Source of the DNA: Bog-756 sp963839925
GTDB lineage: Bacteria > Actinomycetota > Acidimicrobiia > Acidimicrobiales > RAAP-2
Assembly: GCA_963839925.1 (NCBI GenBank)
Contig: CAWIWV010000001.1
Location: 1,922,001-1,986,000 of the forward strand
DNA: 64,000 nucleotides
Direction of reading: 5' to 3'
Shown piece after piece: positions 1 to 7,664 of the stretch. Every line of letters begins with the position of its first letter. Within the stretch, counting starts at the first letter, position 1. The notes under the pieces were generated by a model. That model did no database searches and had not been told where the DNA came from. It was given only the letters and a program-made list of their open reading frames with translations. The translations under genes were made by a program, and so were the position numbers.

Positions 1-14
1 CGAATCACGCTCCC

Positions 15-20
15 TAAGAT
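15..20 (+). promoter_or_regulatory. -10 box (TAAGAT) for leaderless methyltransferase
   Basis: TAAGAT lies exactly 6 nt before the ATG at 27 and there is no Shine-Dalgarno sequence between them. This matches the TANNNT-N6-start arrangement of leaderless actinobacterial genes. The -35 region lies outside the window. Confidence 0.5.
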
Positions 21-26
21 CGGAGC

Positions 27-812
27 ATGGCCTCCTCGGACTACCTCCTCGACAACCAGCAGGCTGAGGCAGGTCAGCGCTTCGACGCGCTGTCGGAGCT
101 CTTCAACCCGACGACGTTCCGGCACATGGAAACGATCGGACTCTCCCCTGGCTGGCGGGTGTGGGAGGTTGGAGCCGGAGGTACGAGCGTGCCTTCTTGG
201 ATCGCCGAGCGGACCGGTGGTGAGGTGCTTGCGACCGACATCGACACCTCATGGCTCGAACCAGACAGCGCTGGCTACGAGGTCCGACAACACGACATCG
301 GAACCGACCCCGCTCCAGAAGGTTTGTTCGATCTGGTCCATGCCCGCCTGGTGCTGGTCCATGTGACGAGGCGGGCCGAGGCGCTCGCCACGATGGTCGC
401 CGCACTCCGTCCCGGCGGTTGGTTGCTCCTCGAGGAGGCGGACCCGGGCCTCCAGCAACTCGTCTGTCCGGACGAGTTCGGGGACGAGCAACGACTCGCC
501 AACAGGCTCAAGCTCGCCTTTCGTTCCTTGATGTCCGAGCGGGGCGTCGACCTCGCCTTCGGGCGGACGATTCCGAGGCTGCTGCGATCAGCCGGGATGG
601 TCCACGTCCAGTCCGATGCGTACTTCCCTATAAGCGGACCGGCTTGCGACGAGCTCGAACGGGCGACCGTCGAGCAGATCCGCGAGCTGCTGATCTCGAA
701 GGGACTGGCCACCGAAGACGAGATCGAAGAGCACCTCTCGAACGTCGCGTCCGGCCGCCTCGACCTCGCCACCTCCCCGATGGTGTCGGCGTGGGCACAG
801 AAGCCCGCCTGA
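27..812 (+). CDS. class I SAM-dependent methyltransferase
   Basis: A 261-residue protein with a class I (Rossmann) methyltransferase fold. The SAM-binding motif I is visible as VWEVGAGGTSVP near residues 45-56, an acidic strand-2 end (ATDID) follows near residue 70, and the motif IV/V region FDLVHARLVLVHV precedes LRPGGWLLLEEAD. The C-terminal third is a helical substrate-binding region with no recognisable specificity motif, so the methyl acceptor is unknown. The gene is transcribed away from the amine locus that begins on the other strand, so a functional link is not implied. The start is supported by the -10 box 6 nt upstream. Confidence 0.85.
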   Translation: MASSDYLLDNQQAEAGQRFDALSELFNPTTFRHMETIGLSPGWRVWEVGAGGTSVPSWIAERTGGEVLATDIDTSWLEPDSAGYEVRQHDIGTDPAPEGLFDLVHARLVLVHVTRRAEALATMVAALRPGGWLLLEEADPGLQQLVCPDEFGDEQRLANRLKLAFRSLMSERGVDLAFGRTIPRLLRSAGMVHVQSDAYFPISGPACDELERATVEQIRELLISKGLATEDEIEEHLSNVASGRLDLATSPMVSAWAQKPA

Positions 813-858
813 GGCTCCGTGTGGCCGCGCTTCTCCTACGTGCGACCCTTCCAGCCGG

Positions 859-1320
859 TCAGGTCAGATCCTTGAAGACCGCGGTGCTGTTCTCGGTCTC
901 CTGGGCGACCGGAAAGTTGAAGCCGCAGGTCGGGCATGGTTCTGCCAGCACTTTGAGCTCAGCTGAGAGTTCGTAGGGCTTGTCCTGCAGGAGCCCGCAC
1001 GTCGGACAGATGCGCAGCAACCTGGTGCCCACCAGCTCGAAGTTCGAGATGATGTCCTCCATGATGGCGCCGTTGGCCGCCCACTCCTTCGCGTGCTTGT
1101 GATACGTGTCCATGTGCCAGTCGTCGACCGCCTCCTTGCTCGCCCACATGCTGACCTCGTTGTACCAACCCGGCTCGTCGGGATGCTCCCACCAGGTCAG
1201 GTGGATGAAGCCCGGTTTGGTCTTCAGGTGGTGCCGGACATCGCTGAACACCGTGCGAAATTTGTCGTAGGCGTCCGGGCTGGAGAACCGAACGCGCTGC
1301 ATGCTGAGATAGATACCCAC
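859..1320 (-). CDS. antibiotic-biosynthesis-monooxygenase-like (ABM fold) protein with C-terminal zinc ribbon
   Basis: About 153 residues from the GTG at 1320, chosen because GGAGGA lies 5-6 nt upstream; a longer reading frame to 1392 has no such signal. The first ~100 residues resemble the ABM/heme-degrading dimeric ferredoxin-like fold, with SSPDAYDKF, a Trp-Trp-Glu-His stretch and WASKEAVDDWH. The C-terminus carries two CPTCG-type knuckles (CPTCGLL and CPTCGFN) separated by ~22 residues, which should form a zinc ribbon. The combination suggests a metal- or partner-binding accessory oxidase. Substrate and role are not recognisable. It is the downstream-most minus-strand gene after the permease and stress-protein genes. 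Confidence 0.65.
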   Translation of the reverse strand: MGIYLSMQRVRFSSPDAYDKFRTVFSDVRHHLKTKPGFIHLTWWEHPDEPGWYNEVSMWASKEAVDDWHMDTYHKHAKEWAANGAIMEDIISNFELVGTRLLRICPTCGLLQDKPYELSAELKVLAEPCPTCGFNFPVAQETENSTAVFKDLT

Positions 1321-1392
1321 TGTTCCTCCTGCTTGATTTCGACCTGACTCGGGACGGACGGATGCTGACGAACGACCGGGGAAGTCCACCAC

Positions 1393-1923
1393 CTAGGGAC
1401 TGAGCCCCTCGACGGACACCTTCGGCCCGAGCTTTCGGGCCACTTCGGCGGCGAGATCGCCTTCGACGATCCGTCGCAGTTGGCTCTGCTCCGGGCGGAC
1501 CACCAGCACGTGCTTCGCTCCCCGGGCGGTTGCAACCTCGGCAATCGTCTTGGCAGGCCGCCTCGAAGCTGCGACCTGGCCCCACGACTCGATCCCCTTC
1601 CGCTCGAGCGCACCGAGTGCTCGCTCGACGATGACCCGCTGCTCGGCCATCTCCTTCTTCGTCGGCATCAGGCCGGGATTCGGGAGGCCGAGCGACGAGC
1701 CGTAGATGCGGGCGATGGTGACCACCGCCACCGGAGCACCCTCGCTCAACGACTTGGCACGCCGGAGGACGGTGGCCGGAACCGGAAGTCCGTTGGTGGC
1801 GATGAGCACCGGTGTCTGTTGGGTCGGTTGCTCGTCGAACTTGCGGCGCCCGAACTTCCTCCGGATCGGGCCGTGGGACCGTCCGGCCGGCCCGGTGGCC
1901 GGGCCTGCCTCGGTCATCGTCAC
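1393..1923 (-). CDS. UspA-like universal stress domain protein
   Basis: A 176-residue protein starting at GTG 1923, whose first bases overlap the stop of the permease (GTGA overlap), so translation is probably coupled. After a basic N-terminal tail (RRKFGRRKF) the sequence TPVLIATNGLPVPATVLRRAKSL and VAVVTIARI matches the alpha/beta Usp fold, and GAKHVLVVRPEQSQ is the equivalent of the final strand. The glycine-rich ATP-binding loop typical of MJ0577-type Usp proteins is not evident, so it may be a non-nucleotide-binding member. Usp domains are often fused to or encoded beside transporters, where they are thought to modulate transport activity. Confidence 0.6.
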   Translation of the reverse strand: MTMTEAGPATGPAGRSHGPIRRKFGRRKFDEQPTQQTPVLIATNGLPVPATVLRRAKSLSEGAPVAVVTIARIYGSSLGLPNPGLMPTKKEMAEQRVIVERALGALERKGIESWGQVAASRRPAKTIAEVATARGAKHVLVVRPEQSQLRRIVEGDLAAEVARKLGPKVSVEGLSP

Positions 1924-3533
1924 AGCTCGGCCTCGGACTTCATGGCCGAGGCGGTCGGCAGGACGCCTGCATCCATGACCGGGGGAACCTCGAGGACCAC
2001 CGGTTCGCCGGCGCCGTCGAGATCAATGCCGCCGGGGGAACCGACCACCAAGGGCACTTCGTCGACCGGCGCGATGCCCCGGCGCTGGTCGGTGACCTTG
2101 CGCCAGTAGTAGAGGGGGAAGTACGCAGCCACGATGACCAGTCCCAAGATGTACAAGGTGTGGCCCTGACCCGGTCCGACCACGATGTTGGGCGAATTCC
2201 ATCCGCCGACGAAGTAGTCGAAGGTCAGGAACAGCGCACACGCCAATGCGATCCACTTGAAGAAGTCGGGCATTCGGAACGGGCTCTTCATCTCCGGCCG
2301 CATCTGCCGCAGGATGAAGTACCCGAAGAGGGACCCGGCCACCGCCACGATGTAGCCGACGTTGGAGAAGATGTAGATGCGCACCGGTGAGCCGAACAGC
2401 GCGACCGCCATCGAACACACGACGTTGAAGATCATGGCGCGATCCGGCACATGGTGCTTGTTCTTGTGCTCGAAGAACCTGGGCAGAAGGCGATCCTCGG
2501 AGGCCTGGAACAGCGACCGGGCCACGCCCATGATCGCGTTCAGCACCGACAGCAGCAGGGCCATGATCAACGGGATGCCGATCAGGTACTTCACCCATCC
2601 CGCGTTCCCGAAGATGTGGTCGCAGAAGCTGGTGTACAGGGTCAGCGGGTCGGCGGAACTCAGCGAGGCGCCGAGGACACCGACGAAGACCACCGCCGTG
2701 GCGATGTAGATGAAGACCCCGTAAAGCCCTTCTGCGGTCAACGCGATCTTTGCGTCCCGAGCGGGATCGCGACACTCACCGATGTAGCAGGCCGCTGCTT
2801 CCATCGCGATCGCGTTCCATGAGATGACGAAGATCCACGACAGGAAGAAGATCGTGCCGGCAGTCTTCGGATCGGCATAGTGGAAGCCCGAGATGTTCGA
2901 CCAGTGGAAAGAGCTCGGCTTGAAGACGGGAAGCAGCACCAGCAGGGTGAGCGGGACCATCGCCAAGATCCCGAGGATGGTGGCGAAGGTGGCACCCAAC
3001 CGGATGCCCAAGTAGCAGGGGATGAAAAGCCCGATCAGGCCGAAGAACGTGATCGCGAGGACCCCGATGGAGACCGGGGTGCCCAGGGTGCCCAAGGGAG
3101 AGAAGGTGTGCCCGAGGGGAACGTGGAACAGCACGGCGATGTAACCCGCGGCGAGCAGCATGTTGATCGGCGCTACCGGAAACCACCCGAGCCAGTAGCC
3201 CCAGCCGGACAGCCCGCCGATGTGTTTGGCTGTTCGATGTCCGAGCGGCCGGAAGCTCTCGAACGCGTAGGAGGGCATGCCACCGGTCCGATGGGGCAGG
3301 AGGGCCGCGAGCTCGCCCATACAGAGGCAGACGATCATCCCGATGACCACCACCAGTGCAATGGCGGGGATCGCCGCTGCACCCATCGACTGCACGGCGA
3401 AGGGAACGATGCCGGTCACCAAAATGGTCCCGGCCAAGCCGATCACAAACGCTCCCCACCAGTTGGTACCCCGATGGAGGGAGGTCGAGACTTCTGCCGG
3501 GGAACTGCTCACGGTACTGCCGGATTCACTCAT
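1920..3533 (-). CDS. APC-superfamily amino acid/amine permease
   Basis: A 537-residue polytopic membrane protein with about 12 hydrophobic segments. The N-terminal GTNWWGAFVIGLAGTILVTGI and GELAALLPHRTGGMPSYAFES correspond to the substrate-binding first helices of APC (amino acid-polyamine-organocation) transporters. It should import an amino acid or amine with a cation. It sits 97 bp downstream of a glutamine-synthetase-like gene on the same strand and is coupled to the Usp gene, so it is the obvious uptake system for the neighbouring gamma-glutamyl pathway (compare PuuP next to PuuA in Escherichia coli). The actual substrate cannot be read from the sequence. Confidence 0.85.
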   Translation of the reverse strand: MSESGSTVSSSPAEVSTSLHRGTNWWGAFVIGLAGTILVTGIVPFAVQSMGAAAIPAIALVVVIGMIVCLCMGELAALLPHRTGGMPSYAFESFRPLGHRTAKHIGGLSGWGYWLGWFPVAPINMLLAAGYIAVLFHVPLGHTFSPLGTLGTPVSIGVLAITFFGLIGLFIPCYLGIRLGATFATILGILAMVPLTLLVLLPVFKPSSFHWSNISGFHYADPKTAGTIFFLSWIFVISWNAIAMEAAACYIGECRDPARDAKIALTAEGLYGVFIYIATAVVFVGVLGASLSSADPLTLYTSFCDHIFGNAGWVKYLIGIPLIMALLLSVLNAIMGVARSLFQASEDRLLPRFFEHKNKHHVPDRAMIFNVVCSMAVALFGSPVRIYIFSNVGYIVAVAGSLFGYFILRQMRPEMKSPFRMPDFFKWIALACALFLTFDYFVGGWNSPNIVVGPGQGHTLYILGLVIVAAYFPLYYWRKVTDQRRGIAPVDEVPLVVGSPGGIDLDGAGEPVVLEVPPVMDAGVLPTASAMKSEAEL

Positions 3534-3584
3534 CTTCCTGTCTCCTCATTGGCTGTCATTCGGATCTTCCCTGCTGCTTGAAGT

Positions 3585-3615
3585 TGCTGTTCCACTACTG
3601 GACTGCTGTTCCACT
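3585..3615. repeat. 12-bp direct repeat upstream of the permease
   Basis: TGCTGTTCCACT occurs at 3585-3596 and again at 3604-3615, a 19-bp period, in the short gap before the permease start at 3533. On the minus strand it reads AGTGGAACAGCA twice. It could be a tandem operator. No function is established. Confidence 0.5.
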
Positions 3616-3630
3616 GTTTGGTCGGGTCGA

Positions 3631-5007
3631 CTAGACCGCACTCAGGTACTGCTCGATCTCCCATGGCGTGACGTCCCGAGTCGACGCGCGCACCTCGTTC
3701 CGCTTGGTCGTCACGTAGTAATCGAGGTACTCGCCTCCGGGTGTCTTGCCGAGTCCTTCGCGCAGGACCTCGTCGGCGTCGAGATACTCGAGCGCGTGCA
3801 ACAGCGACACGGGCATCGCGACCAGTCCGCGGTCGATCGCCTCCTCCTCGCTCAGTCCGAGCAGGTTGAGCTCGCAGGGGTCGCCGGGGTCGAGACCCCG
3901 CTCGATCCCGTCGAGGCCGGCCGCGGCGAGCGCCGTGATGGTGAGGTACGGATTGGCGGCTCCGTCGATGCAGCGATCCTCGATGCGCCCCGGATCGGGG
4001 ATCCTCAGCATGTGGGTCCGGTCGTTGCCGCCGTAGGTGGCGTACGCGGGCGACCAGGCCGCGCCCGAGTCGGTGGGTGCGCTGGCCAACCGCTTGTACG
4101 AGTTGACGGTCGGGCAGGCGATGGCCGCCAACGCCCGCGAATGCTCGAGCAGGCCGGCTACGAACGCGTAGCCGAGCTCCGACATCCCGAGACCCCTCTG
4201 GTCCGAGCCATCAGCAAAGAGTTCCTCTCCGTCATCACTCCAGAGACTCAGGTGCATGTGCAACCCGTTCCCCGTGAGATGGGTGAAGGGCTTGGGCATG
4301 AAGGTGGCGAGCATGCCCGCTTCGGCCGCCAACGAGTGGACCATGTAGCGGAAGACGATCACCCGGTCGGCGGTGGTCAGCGCGTCGGTGAACTTGAAGT
4401 TCTGCTCGAACTGGCCATTCGCATCCTCGTGATCGTTGGCGTAGTTGGCCCATCCCAGCGCGTTGAGGTGTCGGGACACGGTAGTGAGGTGGTCGTACAT
4501 GCGGGTCAGGGCACGCGCGTCGTAACAGGGCGCCTTCGCCTGGTCCTGGGGGTCTGCGACCTCGATCCCACCCGCCTCGGATCGGCGGACCAGGAAGTAC
4601 TCCGCTTCGGCGCCGACCTTGAGGGTGTAGCCGGACGCCGCGAGCCGTTCGAGCTGGCGTTTCAGGATCACCCGGGGTGCGAAGGGCCACGGCTCCCCGA
4701 GCACGTAGGGGTCGCACTGGATGATGCCGAGGCCGGGCTTCCACGGAGCCGGCATGTACGAACTGAGATCGGGCATGGCCAGGATGTCGGGCGACGACGG
4801 GGTCTGGCCCATCGGTCCGGCGGCGAACCCGGCGAAACCTGCTCCGTCCTCCAGCAGACCATCGAGCGCGGAGACCGGCACCAACTTCGCGCAGGGTTTG
4901 CCGTGCATGTCGACGAACATGGCAAACAGGAACTCGACCCCGTCCCGCTCGGTCGCGGCTCGGAGATCCTCGCTGGTGGTGATGGCCTGCTCGCCTGCGC
5001 TATCCAT
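3631..5007 (-). CDS. glnT: type III glutamine synthetase-like ligase (GlnT/gamma-glutamylmethylamide synthetase type)
   Basis: About 458 residues from the ATG at 5007. The frame stays open to 5142, but that extension runs through inverted repeats and lacks family similarity. Glutamine-synthetase metal and substrate motifs are present in order: GAEAEYFLV, DHEDANGQFEQNF, GNGLHMHLSLW, PTVNSYKRL and RIEDRCIDGAANPYL. The family should make a gamma-glutamyl amide from glutamate, ATP and ammonia or an amine. In rhizobia glnT is linked to glxBCD, and in methylotrophs GmaS is linked to mgsABC, the same companions found divergently here. I therefore infer an amine substrate rather than bulk nitrogen assimilation. 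Start position is moderately uncertain. Confidence 0.85.
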   Translation of the reverse strand: MDSAGEQAITTSEDLRAATERDGVEFLFAMFVDMHGKPCAKLVPVSALDGLLEDGAGFAGFAAGPMGQTPSSPDILAMPDLSSYMPAPWKPGLGIIQCDPYVLGEPWPFAPRVILKRQLERLAASGYTLKVGAEAEYFLVRRSEAGGIEVADPQDQAKAPCYDARALTRMYDHLTTVSRHLNALGWANYANDHEDANGQFEQNFKFTDALTTADRVIVFRYMVHSLAAEAGMLATFMPKPFTHLTGNGLHMHLSLWSDDGEELFADGSDQRGLGMSELGYAFVAGLLEHSRALAAIACPTVNSYKRLASAPTDSGAAWSPAYATYGGNDRTHMLRIPDPGRIEDRCIDGAANPYLTITALAAAGLDGIERGLDPGDPCELNLLGLSEEEAIDRGLVAMPVSLLHALEYLDADEVLREGLGKTPGGEYLDYYVTTKRNEVRASTRDVTPWEIEQYLSAV

Positions 5008-5066
5008 GGCGTCTGCAATCCCTTCGTTCACGGCCCGGGACGGGGAGCCATCCGATACTCGCCCCG

Positions 5067-5142
5067 TTGTTAACGATGTTGCACCTTGGGAAACCACAGT
5101 GGGTTTCCGTTTTGTTGCGAAATGTTGCCTGCGGGTTAACAA
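5067..5142. promoter_or_regulatory. nested inverted repeats in the glnT/glx divergent promoter region
   Basis: The 342-bp gap 5008-5349 separates the ligase from the divergent FMN protein/glx operon. It contains TTGTTAAC at 5067-5074 and its inverted copy GTTAACAA at 5135-5142. Between them is a perfect 7-bp-arm palindrome GGAAACC-N6-GGTTTCC at 5089-5108. On the minus strand TTAAC-N6-GCAAC resembles half of the actinobacterial GlnR box (GTnAC-N6-GAAAC), but spacing to the next sites does not fit, so GlnR control is only a guess. Confidence 0.45.
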
Positions 5143-5250
5143 GACCTGCAGGCCCGAAGGGGAGGTAGGCCTGTGGGGCTCAGCAATGTTTCGTGCGAAT
5201 GAACAGGTGGGCAGGAGCCGGCTGAGTTGCCCTTTGATCTACTTTGTTTC

Positions 5251-5278
5251 TTGACAGGCAACCTCTGGGGGTCATAAT
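5251..5278 (+). promoter_or_regulatory. sigma70-type promoter of the glx operon
   Basis: TTGACA at 5251-5256 and CATAAT at 5273-5278 are separated by 16 bp. This is a near-consensus housekeeping promoter reading toward the FMN-binding protein and the glxBCD genes. Transcription would start near 5285, giving a leader of about 65 nt with GGAGG at 5338-5342 before the GTG at 5350. Confidence 0.65.
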
Positions 5279-5349
5279 GGACCCATGTCCGTCGTTGGCA
5301 ACCGTCGGCGTGAGTGCAGGGAACCGTCGACGATAACGGAGGTCCGGCG

Positions 5350-6024
5350 GTGAGCACCCCCGTTTCCGAACGCACCTCGCTCCACCGCTATGCGCACCGC
5401 GCCGACTACAGCAGGGAGACCATCGACGCCATCCTCGACGAGGGCCTCGTCTGTCACGTCGGACTAGTGACCGATCAAGGCTTCCCCGTGGTCATCCCGC
5501 TCGCCTACGGACGGGTCGGTGACACGGTCTACCTGCATGGGTCGGCTGCCAGTCGGCTCTTCCGGGGAGCACGCAAGGACGAGGTGGAGATCTGCATGAC
5601 CGTCACCCTGGTGGACGGACTGGTGGTCGCCCGGTCCACCTACAACACCGACATCAACTACCGGTCGGTGGTGATCCTCGGCAGCGCGAGCGAGGTCAAG
5701 GACCTGGACGAGAAGCGGGTGGGGCTCGACGGGTTGGTCGACCACATCATCCCCGGCCGGAGCGGCGACGCTCGGTCGCCGACGGAAAAGGAACTGCGGG
5801 CGACGATGCTGCTGTCGCTCCCGATCGAGGAGTCCTCGGCAAAGGTGCGTACAGGTTGGCCGCTCGACGAGGAAGAGGACTACGACCTGCCGGTGTGGGC
5901 GGGAGTGGTTCCCATCACCTCGCGCTTCGAGTCCGCGGTTCCAGATCCCCAGCTTCGGCACCCGCTGGAGACGCCGTCGAACCTGTCCCCGTACCGGCGC
6001 CCGGCCCTCGGGCTGGTGCCCTGA
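5350..6024 (+). CDS. pyridoxamine 5'-phosphate oxidase-like FMN-binding protein (NimA-like)
   Basis: About 224 residues from the GTG at 5350, which has GGAGG 7 nt upstream. The split-barrel flavin fold is visible: LVCHVGLVTDQGFPVVIPLAYGR followed by DTVYLHGSAASRLFRG, then strands with MTVTLVDGLVVARS and RSVVILGSASEV. It resembles Pyridox_ox_2/NimA-type flavoproteins, which bind FMN and reduce or sequester small aromatic or nitro compounds. It is the first gene of the operon leading into the split glutamate synthase genes. A role in FMN supply or amine detoxification is possible but not shown. Confidence 0.7.
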   Translation: MSTPVSERTSLHRYAHRADYSRETIDAILDEGLVCHVGLVTDQGFPVVIPLAYGRVGDTVYLHGSAASRLFRGARKDEVEICMTVTLVDGLVVARSTYNTDINYRSVVILGSASEVKDLDEKRVGLDGLVDHIIPGRSGDARSPTEKELRATMLLSLPIEESSAKVRTGWPLDEEEDYDLPVWAGVVPITSRFESAVPDPQLRHPLETPSNLSPYRRPALGLVP

Positions 6025-6063
6025 ACCATCTCCAAGGAACTGAGGGAACGTGAGGCACCAACC

Positions 6064-6987
6064 ATGTGCGGCGTCGTAGGGCTGCTGCTGCGCGATCCGA
6101 CCCTCGAGCCGTCCCTCGGCTCGATCCTGGTCCCGATGATCGGCGCCCTTGCCGAACGCGGACCCGACTCCTCGGGGATCGCCCTCTATGCCGACGGTGC
6201 TGTCGAGGGTGGAGGCCCTCCGATGACCGTGCCGGCGGCGAACACCGTGCGGGTCTCCCTCGGAAGCGACTACGGAGTGGACTGGGACGGGCTCGGTGCT
6301 GCGTTGGACCTCGGTGAGCCGGTCCGGATCGATCGGTTCGGGGGCGGAATCGTCATCCAACTCCCCGACCGACGCCAGACCCAGCTGTTGGAGTGGCTGG
6401 GTGATCGGTGGCCCGACGTGCGGGTGTTGGGCGTCGGACGCAACCTGTCCGTGCTGAAGGACACCGGCTGGCCCACCGACACCTGCGCCCGCTATGGGAT
6501 CGAGCAGTGGGAGGGATATCTCGCGCTGGCCCATACCCGGATGGCCACCGAGTCTGCGGTAACCGTGCTGCACTCGCACCCGTTCGTCCCGATCCGCGAC
6601 CTCTGTGTCGTCCACAACGGATCGTTCTCCAACCACGCAACCGTGCGCCGGCGCCTGCAGGCCGAAGGCGTCGCGTTCCAGTCGGACAACGACTCCGAGG
6701 TCGCCGCCCGGTATCTGGCCTCACGACTCGAGTCGGGCGACGACCTCGCCGAAGCCACCGGTTGGGTGATGAAGGAGATGGACGGTTTCTTCACCCTGGT
6801 CATCGCCTCGGCAACCGGCATGTCCGTCGTGCGCGACGCGTTCGCCGGTAAGCCGGCCGTCGTCGCCGAGACCGAAGGGTATGTGGCGGTGGCGTCGGAG
6901 TACCGGGCCCTTGCCGAGCTGCCCGACATCGGATCGGCTCGGATCTTCGAGCCTCAACCGGAGGAGGTCTACACGTGGAGTCGCTGA
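6064..6987 (+). CDS. glxB: class II glutamine amidotransferase subunit of split glutamate synthase-like complex (GlxB/MgsA type)
   Basis: A 307-residue Ntn-type glutamine amidotransferase. Processing or direct use of Cys2 (MCGVVGLLL) as nucleophile is expected, and RGPDSSG at 32-38, LALAHTRMATES and VVHNGSFSNH are the conserved glutaminase elements. It should release ammonia or an amine from the amide of glutamine or a gamma-glutamyl amide. It corresponds to the N-terminal domain of glutamate synthase and to rhizobial GlxB and methylotroph MgsA. The downstream GXGXG gene starts 13 nt before its stop, so the two are translationally linked. Confidence 0.85.
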   Translation: MCGVVGLLLRDPTLEPSLGSILVPMIGALAERGPDSSGIALYADGAVEGGGPPMTVPAANTVRVSLGSDYGVDWDGLGAALDLGEPVRIDRFGGGIVIQLPDRRQTQLLEWLGDRWPDVRVLGVGRNLSVLKDTGWPTDTCARYGIEQWEGYLALAHTRMATESAVTVLHSHPFVPIRDLCVVHNGSFSNHATVRRRLQAEGVAFQSDNDSEVAARYLASRLESGDDLAEATGWVMKEMDGFFTLVIASATGMSVVRDAFAGKPAVVAETEGYVAVASEYRALAELPDIGSARIFEPQPEEVYTWSR

Positions 6988-7664
6988 ACTGCGACGAGCT
7001 GGGGACCCGCGGGGTGAATCAGGCACTCCGATCTCTCCCGGAGGGCAGTGAGGTCGAACTGCTCCGCCCTCGTGGCCGGCACAACCTCGCGGTCGGCCTG
7101 ACCGACCGGGTCCGCATCGAGATCGCGGGCAACGCGGGGTACTTCTTGGGCGGTCTGAGCGGTGGTGCCGGAACCGGACCAGACATCGTGGTCGACGGGT
7201 TCGTGGGCTGGTCGGTCGGCGAGAACTTGATGGGCGGCACCATCCGAGTCCGCGGCAGTGCCTCGCAGAGCGCCGGTTCGAGCGCCCGGGGCGGACACAT
7301 CTTCATCGAGGGCGACGCGTCGCTTCGAGCGGGTGTCTCGTTGAAGGGTGGGGTTCTCGCCATCGCCGGCGATGCAGGTGCGATGACCGGGTTCATGGCC
7401 CAGGCCGGCACCATCCTCATCGGCGGGAACGCAGGGCATGGGCTCGGAGACTCTCTCTACGAAGCGGTGATCTACGTCGCAGGATCCATCGCCTCCCTCG
7501 GGACCGACGCGGTCGTCGAGGAGATGACCGACGAGGACGTGTTGGCGGTCAAACGGCTGGTCGAAGAGAGCGGGTTCGACCACATCGACCCCGCCGGGGT
7601 GACCCGGGTGGCCTCGTCCCGCCAGCTGTACCACTTCTCCACCCACAACCACGGTTCTTACTGA
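6975..7664 (+). CDS. glxC: GXGXG-domain subunit (GlxC/MgsB type)
   Basis: A 229-residue protein made largely of the right-handed beta-helix found at the C-terminus of glutamate synthase large subunits. Glycine repeats recur from residue ~55 to ~180, including GNAGYFLGGLSGG, GGHIFIEGDASLRAG, GGVLAIAGDAGA and GTILIGGNAGHGLGD. The domain is structural and organises the amidotransferase and synthase parts. It overlaps the previous gene by 13 nt and its TGA shares one base with the ATG of the next gene. This tight packing indicates co-translation of a three-subunit complex. Confidence 0.85.
   Translation: MESLNCDELGTRGVNQALRSLPEGSEVELLRPRGRHNLAVGLTDRVRIEIAGNAGYFLGGLSGGAGTGPDIVVDGFVGWSVGENLMGGTIRVRGSASQSAGSSARGGHIFIEGDASLRAGVSLKGGVLAIAGDAGAMTGFMAQAGTILIGGNAGHGLGDSLYEAVIYVAGSIASLGTDAVVEEMTDEDVLAVKRLVEESGFDHIDPAGVTRVASSRQLYHFSTHNHGSY

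Noticed and set aside
3277..5073. 598-codon plus-strand reading frame opposite the glnT-like gene
   Set aside because: It lies wholly antisense to a gene with clear family motifs, and its composition is that of a complementary GC-rich frame without recognisable domains.
5000..5142. Longer N-terminus for the glnT-like ligase from 5142
   Set aside because: The extra 45 residues cover the inverted repeats of the control region and have no family similarity.
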